Positions 45,983 to 52,668 of a stretch of 52,724 nt of DNA are shown piece by piece. The stretch is from assembly GCA_963205445.1 (NCBI GenBank), contig CAUJJG010000116.1, positions 1 through 52,724 of the forward strand. Reading direction: 5' to 3'. This DNA is from Pseudomonadota bacterium. GTDB taxonomy: Bacteria > Pseudomonadota > Gammaproteobacteria > Xanthomonadales > Xanthomonadaceae. A program made the translations under genes and the position numbers. The notes beneath the pieces are model-generated. The model ran no database searches. It was not told where the DNA came from and worked only from the letters and a program-made list of their open reading frames with translations. How positions within the stretch are numbered: the first letter of the stretch is position 1; the number at the start of each line of letters is the position of its first letter.

Positions 45983-48900
45983 ATGCCGCAGCCTGTCATC
46001 ACCTTCTCCCCCCCGCTGCCCCGTCCGGGCCAACAGCGCGCTTACTGGCGGTCCCCCGGCTCATCCACTGCACTGGCCTGTGCCATCTTCGCGGCCAGCC
46101 GCGAGACAGCGGGGCCCTTGCTGTTGGTGGCCCGCGACACCCCCTCTGCGCACCAGCTGGAATCCGACCTGCGCCTGCTGGCGGGCGCGGAGGCAGCGCA
46201 ACAGGTGCTTGCCCTGCCCGACTGGGAAACCCTGCCGTTCGACCGCTTCAGCCCCCACCCGGACATCCTCAGCCAGCGCCTGGCGACGCTGGCCCGACTG
46301 CCCGACCTCCGGCGCGGTGTGCTGGTGGTCCCAGCCGCCACCCTGATGCAACGGCTGGCGCCACGACAACACGTGCTGGGCAATCGGTTCAGCGTGCAAC
46401 TCGGACAGCGGATGGATCTCGACGCAGAAAAGCGCCGCCTGCAGTCCGCCGGTTACCGCAACGTCCCCCAAGTGTTCGACCCCGGCGATTTTGCGGTGCG
46501 CGGCGGTCTGCTGGACGTCTTCCCGATGGGTGCCGCTGCGCCATTCCGCGTGGAACTGCTGGACGACGAGATCGACAGCATCCGCGCTTTCGATCCGGAA
46601 ACCCAGCGGTCGCTGGACAAACTCGATGCCATCGAGCTGCTGCCCGGTCGCGAAGTCCCGATGGACGATACCCACGTGCAGCGGGCCTTGGACGCCCTCC
46701 GCGAACGCTTCGACATCGATACCCGCCGCAGCCCGCTGGTACAGGACCTCAAGGCCGGTTTGGCCCCTGCGGGCATCGAGTATTACCTGCCGTTGTTCTT
46801 CCCGCCCAAACCCGGGGACACGACAGGGACGGAAACCCTGTTCGACTACCTGCCACCCGCCACCCTGCCCCTGCTCTGTGACGGTGCGCTGGAAGCCGCC
46901 GAAAGCGCGTGGGCCCAGATTCTTCATCGCCATTCACAGCTGTGTCATGACATCGAGCGCCCACTGCTGCCACCCGAGGCGCTGTGGCTCTCGCCGGATC
47001 GCCTGCGCGAGCGCTTGAACCGCTGCGAGCGGATCGACATCTGCGCTCCCGCACACCCCCGCCATGCCGACGCCCATGTGCTGCCGGTACAGCCTGCGCC
47101 CACGCTGCCGCTGACCCAGAAAGACCAGATCACAGGCGGCGCCCTGCGCGATTTTCTGGCGACCTATCCGGGCCGGGTACTGATCGCCGCCGATTCGGCT
47201 GGCCGCCGCGAGACCCTGCGCGAATTGCTGCAGGCTGCAGAACTGTCCCCGGCTGTGGTGGAAGGCTGGGCGTCGTTTGCCGATTTTCGGCCACCTCCGC
47301 TGACGGGAGAGGTCCGCGGGGAAGGTGCGCGCTTTGCCATCACCGCCGCCGCCTTCGACGACGGCTTTGCGCTGGCTGATCCAGCGCTGTGCGTGCTTAC
47401 CGAGCGCCAGCTGTTCCCCGAGCGCGCCACCCAGCCGCGTCGCCGCAGGCGCGCCGGGCGCGAGCCGGAGGCGATCATCCGCGACCTCGGCGAGCTCAGC
47501 TTGGGCGCGCCGATCGTGCACGAGGACCACGGTGTCGGCCGCTATCGCGGACTGGTGGCGATGGACATCGGCGGCATGCCCGGCGAATTCCTCGACATCG
47601 AATACGCCAAGGGCGATCGCCTGTACGTGCCGGTGGCGCAGCTGGACCGCATCAGCCGCTATTCCGGCGCCAACCCCGACACCGCGCCGCTGCACAACCT
47701 CGGCGGCGAGCAGTGGGCCAAGGCGAAAAAGAAGGCCGCCGAGAAGGTGCGCGACGTCGCCGCCGAGCTGCTGGAGATCCAGGCCAAGCGGCAGGCGCGC
47801 AAGGGGCTGGCGATCGACGTGGACCGGGCGATGTATGAACCCTTCGCCGCCACCTTCCCGTTCGAGGAAACCCCCGATCAGCAGGCCGCGATCGAGGCGG
47901 TGCTGCGCGATCTGGCCTCCAGCCAGCCGATGGATCGGGTGGTCTGCGGCGACGTCGGCTTCGGCAAGACCGAGGTCGCGGTGCGCGCCGCCTTCGCCGC
48001 AGCAAGTGCCGGCAAGCAGGTCGCCGTGCTGGTGCCCACCACCCTGCTGGCCGAGCAGCACTTTCGCAATTTCCGCGACCGCTTCGCCGACTGGCCGCTG
48101 AAGGTCGAGGTGCTCTCGCGCTTCAAGACCAAGAAGGAGATCGAGGCCGAGCTGCAGAAGCTGGCCGAGGGCAAGCTCGACGTGATCGTCGGCACCCACC
48201 GCCTACTGCAACCGGACGTGAAGTTTGCCGATCTGGGCCTGGTCATCGTCGATGAGGAGCAGCGCTTCGGCGTGCGCCAGAAGGAGGCGCTGAAGAAGCT
48301 GCGCGCCAACGTGCACCTGCTGACGCTGACCGCCACGCCGATCCCGCGCACGCTGAACATGGCGATGAGCGGGCTGCGCGACCTGTCGATTATTGCCACC
48401 CCGCCGGCCAACCGCCTCGCTGTGCAGACCTTCGTCCACGCCTGGGACGAGGCGCTGATCCGCGAGGCCTTCCAGCGCGAGCTGGCGCGCGGCGGCCAGG
48501 TGTATTTCCTGCACAACGACGTCGAGAGCATCGGTCGCATGCACGACGAGCTGCAGGCGCTGGTGCCCGACGCCCGCATCGGCATTGCCCACGGCCAGAT
48601 GCACGAGCGCGAGCTGGAGCGGGTGATGCTGGACTTCCACAAGCAGCGCAGCAATGTGCTGCTGTGCTCGACCATCATCGAGTCCGGCATCGACATCCCC
48701 AATGCCAATACCATCCTGATCCATCGCGCCGACAAGTTCGGCCTGGCCCAGCTGCACCAGCTGCGCGGCCGCGTCGGTCGTTCACACCATCGCGCCTACG
48801 CCTATTTGCTGGTACCCGATGGCCGCAACATCACCGCCGACGCGAAGAAGCGGCTGGACGCGATCAGCTCGATGGACGAGCTCGGCGCCGGCTTCACCCT

Positions 48901-49504
48901 GGCCACCCACGATCTGGAAATCCGCGGCGCCGGCGAGCTGCTGGGCGAGGACCAGAGCGGGCAGATGGCCGAGGTCGGCTTCAGCCTGTACACCGAGCTG
49001 CTGGAGCGCGCTGTGAAGTCCATCAAGCAGGGCAAGCTGCCGGACGTGGACGGCGACGACCGCTTCGGCGCCGAGGTCGATCTGCACGTTCCCGCGCTGA
49101 TCCCCGACGACTACCTGCCCGATACCCACGCCCGCCTGACCCTGTACAAGCGCATCAGCGCCGCCCGCAATCTGGATGCGCTACGCGAGCTGCAGGTGGA
49201 GATGATCGACCGCTTTGGCCTGCTGCCGGACGCCACCAAGCACCTGTTTGCCACCGCCGAGCTCAAGCTCGACGCGACCCGCCTCGGCATCCGCAAGCTG
49301 GACCTGGGCGCCAGCGGCGGCCGCGTGCAGTTCGTGGAGAAACCCAACGTCGACCCGATGGCGCTAATCCGCCTGATCCAGGGCCAGCCCACGCATTACA
49401 AAATGGACGGCCCGGACAAGCTGCGGATCATCCGAGACCTGCCGGATGCGACGAACCGCTTCAACGCTGCACGCGGCTTGCTGACTGCACTGGCACCCGG
49501 CTGA
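45983..49504 (+). CDS. mfd: Transcription-repair coupling factor Mfd
   Basis: About 1173 residues. A UvrB-like N-terminal part contains ADWETLPFDRFSPHPD-type motifs (LPDWETLPFDRFSPHPDILSQRL). The CarD-like RNA-polymerase-interacting domain follows (about 505-600, GAPIVHEDHGVGRYRGL...). RecG-type helicase motifs are CGDVGFGKTEVAVRAAF, VIVDEEQRFGV, LTATPIPRTL and QLRGRVGRSHHRAYAY, and the TRCF C-terminal domain ends the protein. It dislodges stalled RNA polymerase and recruits UvrA. A GTG three codons upstream (45974) is an alternative start. Third-position G/C rises clearly from about 47.45 kb onward compared with the first 1.4 kb. Confidence 0.97.
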   Translation: MPQPVITFSPPLPRPGQQRAYWRSPGSSTALACAIFAASRETAGPLLLVARDTPSAHQLESDLRLLAGAEAAQQVLALPDWETLPFDRFSPHPDILSQRLATLARLPDLRRGVLVVPAATLMQRLAPRQHVLGNRFSVQLGQRMDLDAEKRRLQSAGYRNVPQVFDPGDFAVRGGLLDVFPMGAAAPFRVELLDDEIDSIRAFDPETQRSLDKLDAIELLPGREVPMDDTHVQRALDALRERFDIDTRRSPLVQDLKAGLAPAGIEYYLPLFFPPKPGDTTGTETLFDYLPPATLPLLCDGALEAAESAWAQILHRHSQLCHDIERPLLPPEALWLSPDRLRERLNRCERIDICAPAHPRHADAHVLPVQPAPTLPLTQKDQITGGALRDFLATYPGRVLIAADSAGRRETLRELLQAAELSPAVVEGWASFADFRPPPLTGEVRGEGARFAITAAAFDDGFALADPALCVLTERQLFPERATQPRRRRRAGREPEAIIRDLGELSLGAPIVHEDHGVGRYRGLVAMDIGGMPGEFLDIEYAKGDRLYVPVAQLDRISRYSGANPDTAPLHNLGGEQWAKAKKKAAEKVRDVAAELLEIQAKRQARKGLAIDVDRAMYEPFAATFPFEETPDQQAAIEAVLRDLASSQPMDRVVCGDVGFGKTEVAVRAAFAAASAGKQVAVLVPTTLLAEQHFRNFRDRFADWPLKVEVLSRFKTKKEIEAELQKLAEGKLDVIVGTHRLLQPDVKFADLGLVIVDEEQRFGVRQKEALKKLRANVHLLTLTATPIPRTLNMAMSGLRDLSIIATPPANRLAVQTFVHAWDEALIREAFQRELARGGQVYFLHNDVESIGRMHDELQALVPDARIGIAHGQMHERELERVMLDFHKQRSNVLLCSTIIESGIDIPNANTILIHRADKFGLAQLHQLRGRVGRSHHRAYAYLLVPDGRNITADAKKRLDAISSMDELGAGFTLATHDLEIRGAGELLGEDQSGQMAEVGFSLYTELLERAVKSIKQGKLPDVDGDDRFGAEVDLHVPALIPDDYLPDTHARLTLYKRISAARNLDALRELQVEMIDRFGLLPDATKHLFATAELKLDATRLGIRKLDLGASGGRVQFVEKPNVDPMALIRLIQGQPTHYKMDGPDKLRIIRDLPDATNRFNAARGLLTALAPG

Positions 49505-49521
49505 ACCACGCGATTGGATCT

Positions 49522-50427
49522 ATGATGCCTTCCATGCGCCTTCTCATCGCCCCCCTCGCCAGCATCCTGATGGCCGCCTGCACGAGCGGGCCTAGCAGCA
49601 AGGAGGCCCCCATGACGACATTCATCCTCGTGCGCCATGCCGAGAAAGTCGACGCCAGCCGCGATCCCGACCTCAGCGCCGCCGGCCATGCCCGTGCCCG
49701 GGCACTGGCAGCACGCTTGCAAGACCTGCCGCTGACCGCGGCCTACGCCACGGAATTCAAACGTACGGCGCAGACACTGGCCCCCACCCTCGAAGCACAC
49801 GCCCTCCCCCTCACCTCCTACCCCGCCGCAACACCTGCGGAAGCCTTCGCCCTGCGTCTTCGTCAATCACACCCGCAAGGCACCGTGCTCATCGCCGGCC
49901 ACAGCAACACCGTGCCCGACCTCGTCGCTGCCCTGTGCGCCTGCGATGCGGCCCCGATGCCGGATGAAGAATTCGACCGCCTCAGCATCGTCCACGTGGA
50001 TGCCAACGGCAAAGCGCAAGCCACGGTTGAACGCTATGGCGCCCCCACGGCACTCCCCGCGCAGCCATCGCAGCCCATGGCCACACCACCATCCGCCACA
50101 CCCGGCAACGCCGCGGCAACAACCGTGCAACTGGCGGTGGGCGCAAGCACGGCCCTGCCCGACGGCAGCCAGCTGCGCTACGCAGCCTTGGTGAACGACT
50201 CACGCTGCCCACCGGGTGTCCAATGTGTCTGGGCCGGAGATGCCGAAATCCAACTGGAGTGGCGGCCCCAACAAGGTGGCAAACCCCAAGTCATTTCACT
50301 GCACACCCACCCCCGCCCCCCGGCAACGGCTTGGGTTGAATTCGGCACCTTCCAGGTGCGCCTTGCCGACCTGACCCGTGGCATCGCACCGAAAGCGACG
50401 CTGGAAGTCGCTGCGCGTCAACATTGA
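49522..50427 (+). CDS. Two-domain lipoprotein: histidine phosphatase plus C-terminal Cys-containing domain
   Basis: About 301 residues. The N terminus (MRLLIAPLASILMAACTSGP) is a lipoprotein signal with lipobox LMAAC. A histidine-phosphatase domain follows (about 31-175), with TTFILVRHAEKVDASRDPDLS (catalytic His) and VLIAGHSNTVPDLVAAL (second His). After a Pro/Ala-rich linker (PAQPSQPMATPPSATPG), a ~95-residue domain contains VNDSRCPPGVQCVWAGDAEIQLEW, a Cys-x5-Cys pattern known from small exported proteins of unknown function. Start choices are 49522, 49525 or 49534. A further in-frame ATG at 49612 has a perfect AAGGAGG five bases upstream and would make a cytoplasmic form. Its stop abuts the stop of the convergent integrase. 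Substrate unknown. Confidence 0.8.
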   Translation: MMPSMRLLIAPLASILMAACTSGPSSKEAPMTTFILVRHAEKVDASRDPDLSAAGHARARALAARLQDLPLTAAYATEFKRTAQTLAPTLEAHALPLTSYPAATPAEAFALRLRQSHPQGTVLIAGHSNTVPDLVAALCACDAAPMPDEEFDRLSIVHVDANGKAQATVERYGAPTALPAQPSQPMATPPSATPGNAAATTVQLAVGASTALPDGSQLRYAALVNDSRCPPGVQCVWAGDAEIQLEWRPQQGGKPQVISLHTHPRPPATAWVEFGTFQVRLADLTRGIAPKATLEVAARQH

Positions 50428-51435
50428 CTAGGCATCCAGCGGACTGCGAACGCCCTGTCCGCCACGATTGAGAACGTGCGTGTAGATCTGGGTTGTCGAA
50501 ATATCCTTGTGCCCCAGTAGCTCCTGGATGGTGCGGATGTCATACCCCGACTCCAGCAAATGCGTGGCGAAGGAATGGCGCAGCGTATGCGCCCCCAGCA
50601 GCTTGGTGATCCCCGCCTGCTCCCTCGCACGTTTCAATGCGCGCGCCATCACCGCATCGTCCACATGATGTCGATGTTCCCGCCCGGTACGGGGGTCCAC
50701 GGATCGTTGCAAGGCAGGGAACATGAACTGCCAACCAAAATCGCGACCAGCCCCCGGATATTTTCTTTCCAGCGCATCCGGCAACGGCGTTGTCCCATAC
50801 CCTGCCGATACATCCTGCTCATGCAGGGCCCGAACACGTTCCACCTCCCGCCGCAATGGGTCCATCAGGGACAAGGGCAGCATCGTGCGCCTATCCTTGC
50901 CCCCCTTGCCGTTGCGCACCAAGATTTCTTTGCGTGAAAAATCAACGTCCTTCACCCGTAACCGCAGGCATTCCATCAGGCGCATGCCCGTACCATACAG
51001 CAGGCTGGCAATCAACCAATGCCTGCCATCCAAAGCCGCAAGCAATCGCCTGACCTCATCGACGGACAGCACCGTCGGCAGCCTGCGCTGCTTTTTCGCC
51101 CGAACGATGGTCTGCATCCACGGCAGCTCTACCTCCAGAACTTCTCGATACAAAAACAGCAATGCCGACAATGCCTGATTCTGAGTGCTGGCAGATACGT
51201 GCCCCTGAACGGCAAGGGCACTGAGGAATGCCTCCACCTCAACCCCGCCCAGCTTCCTCGGGTGACGCCAGGCATTGGCTTCCACAAAGCGACGGATCCA
51301 CCCCACATACGCCTGTTCTGTTCGCAAACTGTAGCGTTTTGTCCGCAACTTGCTTCTAACAACCTCCAACAACATGCGCTGCCCAGGCCGCCGCATCCAC
51401 TTGCTTACGCCCCTACTTTCGACCTCGCTTCCCAT
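50428..51435 (-). CDS. intI: Integron integrase IntI (tyrosine recombinase)
   Basis: 335 residues, uninterrupted. Core-binding domain: RYSLRTEQAYVGWIRRFV. Catalytic residues are Arg152 (GTGMRLMECLRLRVKD), Lys177 (NGKGGKDRRT), His283 and Arg286 (GAHTLRHSFATHLLESG), His309 (LLGHKDISTTQ) and Tyr318 (IYTHV). All sit at +6 relative to IntI1 (R146, K171, H277, R280, H303, Y312). The IntI-specific extra helix is present around residues 216-240 (PLPDALERKYPGAGRDFGWQF), which sets it apart from XerC/D. It recombines attI with folded single-stranded attC. The ATG at 51435 gives an N terminus similar in length to IntI1. I found no convincing LexA box upstream. It is convergent with the phosphatase gene, zero spacing. 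Confidence 0.97.
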   Translation of the reverse strand: MGSEVESRGVSKWMRRPGQRMLLEVVRSKLRTKRYSLRTEQAYVGWIRRFVEANAWRHPRKLGGVEVEAFLSALAVQGHVSASTQNQALSALLFLYREVLEVELPWMQTIVRAKKQRRLPTVLSVDEVRRLLAALDGRHWLIASLLYGTGMRLMECLRLRVKDVDFSRKEILVRNGKGGKDRRTMLPLSLMDPLRREVERVRALHEQDVSAGYGTTPLPDALERKYPGAGRDFGWQFMFPALQRSVDPRTGREHRHHVDDAVMARALKRAREQAGITKLLGAHTLRHSFATHLLESGYDIRTIQELLGHKDISTTQIYTHVLNRGGQGVRSPLDA

Positions 51436-51529
51436 TACGCCCCCGGATGGAACGATATCCCCGCGTCAGCTTGCTGGATCCGACCGAAAGATGCATCACC
51501 GAAGGGATTGATTTTGAGTAGGATTTTTC

Positions 51530-51559
51530 TTGACCTTTCCCCCAGTGGAGCAGCACTAT
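51530..51559 (+). promoter_or_regulatory. Candidate cassette promoter (Pc) next to attI
   Basis: TTGACC (51530-51535), an 18-base spacer and CACTAT (51554-51559), pointing into the cassette array and ending 35 bases before the attI junction. The -10 is poor. Cassette promoters can also lie inside intI, so this is only a candidate. Confidence 0.35.
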
Positions 51560-51600
51560 CCATCCTCACCCCCGCCTTGAGGGGCTATTCGGTGTTAGGG
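51540..51600 (+). other. attI: attI recombination site
   Basis: The primary insertion site lies between intI and the first cassette. The core reads GTTAGGG at 51594-51600, with the expected cut between G51594 and T51595. The left limit is approximate, because the IntI-binding sites of this attI are not known. Confidence 0.7.
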
Positions 51601-51881
51601 TGCAGAGCGGAATTTCTCGCGACCGGATACGGATAAGTCCGACAGGCGTGCGCGTTTTCCGACACGAAATTGCATTGTCCGCCGACTTTTCGCAGAAAAA
51701 ATTTCATGCTAGAAAAGCGGTGCAAAGCGAGCGTGGCAAGCGCGCTTGCCGCGATCGCACCGCACCGCTTTTCCGGTCATCGCGAAACCGGATAAACCGG
51801 CATGGCACAGGAGAACCGCAGGACAGACCTGCCCTTCTGCTCATCACCTTCCCCTGTCGGTGTGTCTCGCCTGCACCCTAA
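51600..51881 (+). CDS. Doubtful ORF of cassette 1 (93 codons)
   Basis: An open frame from a GTG five bases inside the cassette to a TAA lying inside the R'' box of attC. That is exactly where many cassette genes stop, and the only reason to list it. The deduced protein (MQSGISRDRIRISPTGVR...) is rich in Arg, Pro and Ser with no recognisable domain. It reads through the strong internal palindrome and has no clear ribosome site, since the cassette boundary leaves no room for one. I think it more likely that this cassette is non-coding. Confidence 0.2.
   Translation: MQSGISRDRIRISPTGVRVFRHEIALSADFSQKKFHARKAVQSERGKRACRDRTAPLFRSSRNRINRHGTGEPQDRPALLLITFPCRCVSPAP
51712..51773. repeat. 62-nt near-perfect palindrome inside cassette 1
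   Basis: Outer 12-bp perfect arms GAAAAGCGGTGC (51712-51723) and GCACCGCTTTTC (51762-51773), then matching GCGA/TCGC and CG/CG segments, and a perfect 16-base central palindrome GGCAAGCGCGCTTGCC (51735-51750). The right arm ends in CTTTTC, so the folded RNA resembles an intrinsic terminator or a stable small-RNA hairpin. It lies 100 bases from attC1 and is not part of it. Confidence 0.9.
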
Positions 51882-51987
51882 CAATTCGTTCAAGCCGACG
51901 CTGCTTCGTGGCAGCTGCGGCGTGGTACGCTGACGCTACCACGCCGCCTCTGCCACTGCGCAGCGCGGCTTAACTCAGGTGTTAGCC
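51876..51987 (+). other. attC: attC site of cassette 1 (about 112 bases, extended)
   Basis: R'' CCCTAAC (51876-51882; CACCCTAAC from 51874), then AATTCGTTCAAGCCGAC on the left arm. The right arm is GCGGCTTAACTCAGGT, then R' GTTAGCC (51981-51987). The arms match the aadA-type 59-base element almost exactly. The middle holds extra sequence with its own 9-bp hairpin (GGCGTGGTA / TACCACGCC), giving a long branched terminal structure when folded single-stranded. Cut site is between 51981 and 51982. Confidence 0.9.
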
Positions 51988-52662
51988 CTCAAAGGAAAGA
52001 TTGTGGCAAGTTGGACACTCAGGGACTCGTCTGAGACTGCTCGCGAGTTCAAATACACATTCTTCAAGCCATCTGAGGCAGACATCGCCCAGATAAAGCC
52101 AGGCGAAAACGTCAAGCTCGTGTTTGATTTCAGCTCCCTTGATCCAGAGGCTCCAGAAGCCGAGCGCATGTGGGTAATTGTTGAGCAGATCCGGCCAGAT
52201 GGAACATTTGTCGGCAGCCTAGACAACACACCTCGCTGGATTAAAGACCTACAACCCGGCGACACCATTGAGTTTGACGCACGCCATATCATCAACACCG
52301 AGCATGACAACCCTGACAATATCGTCAATCGCTACAGGGATCGCTGCTTCGTTACAAACAGAATTCTGTGTGACGGCCACCCTATCGGCTATCTCTATCG
52401 CGAGGAACCTGACACAGAGCAAGACAGCGGCTGGCGGTTTCTAGCTGGAGACGAATCAGACGACTACATGAATGACGCAGAGAATCTTGCATTTGTCTCT
52501 ATTGGTGCAGTTCTCAACAAAGATGATTCCGCACTTGATCTCCTAGAGGAGCCGGTAGGATCGGCCTTCGAGAGAAATGCAGCATCAGGCCGGTTTCATC
52601 GCGTTGAGGGCTAACAATTCATTCAAGCCGACACCGCTTCGCGGTGCGGCTTAATTCAGGCG
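51982..52662 (+). mobile_element. Gene cassette 2 (681 bp, DUF2314-DUF2185 gene)
   Basis: Runs from TTAGCCC to the G at 52662. Its start pairs with GGGCTAAC of its own attC at 52608-52615, confirming that it is one excisable unit. It holds a single gene in forward orientation, with an internal ribosome site and a stop codon inside the R'' box. Base composition is near 50% GC against roughly 65-68% around it, a sign of foreign origin. Confidence 0.92.
52003..52614 (+). CDS. DUF2314-DUF2185 (Imm33-like) fusion protein
   Basis: 203 residues from the GTG at 52003, which is preceded by AAGGAAAG (51992-51999). An in-frame GTG at 51979 spans the recombination junction and has no ribosome site. Residues ~10-100 (FKYTFFKPSEADIAQIKPGENVKLVFDF, EAERMWVIVEQIRPDGTFVGSLDNTP, LQPGDTIEFDARHI) have the DUF2314 pattern. 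Residues ~110-195 (CFVTNRILCDGHPIGYLYREEPDTEQDSGWRFLAGDESDDYMNDAENLAF, LLEEPVGSAFERN) are DUF2185, named Imm33 from predicted immunity genes next to polymorphic toxins. It has no signal peptide, so it is probably cytoplasmic. Codon use differs from the host. A role in toxin neutralisation is a family-based guess; no toxin is visible here. Confidence 0.85.
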   Translation: MASWTLRDSSETAREFKYTFFKPSEADIAQIKPGENVKLVFDFSSLDPEAPEAERMWVIVEQIRPDGTFVGSLDNTPRWIKDLQPGDTIEFDARHIINTEHDNPDNIVNRYRDRCFVTNRILCDGHPIGYLYREEPDTEQDSGWRFLAGDESDDYMNDAENLAFVSIGAVLNKDDSALDLLEEPVGSAFERNAASGRFHRVEG

Positions 52663-52668
52663 TTAGGT
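52609..52668 (+). other. attC: attC site of cassette 2 (60 bases)
   Basis: R'' GGCTAAC (52609-52615), left arm AATTCATTCAAGCCGAC, a short stem-loop ACCGCTTCGCGGT, right arm GCGGCTTAATTCAGGC, R' GTTAGGT (52662-52668). The unpaired bases and length are those of a classical short 59-base element. It matches attC1 and the aadA-type site nearly throughout both arms. Cut between 52662 and 52663. Confidence 0.95.

Larger units (their letters stand above)
51595..51981 (+). mobile_element. Gene cassette 1 (387 bp, no convincing protein gene)
   Basis: Runs from TTAGGGTG (its own R' half) to the G of its attC. It contains a 62-nt near-palindrome (51712-51773) and a weak GTG-started frame (51600-51881). 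Its attC is unusually long. It could carry a small RNA, a terminator or promoter, or nothing expressed. Confidence 0.85.

Noticed and set aside
51436-51594. LexA/SOS box for intI
   Set aside because: No CTG-N10-CAG or TTAG-N6-TACTA-like sequence could be found in either orientation.
51979-52002. GTG at 51979 as the start of the cassette 2 gene
   Set aside because: It straddles the recombination junction, so it would change with the upstream cassette. It has no ribosome site, whereas the GTG at 52003 has AAGGAAAG in front.
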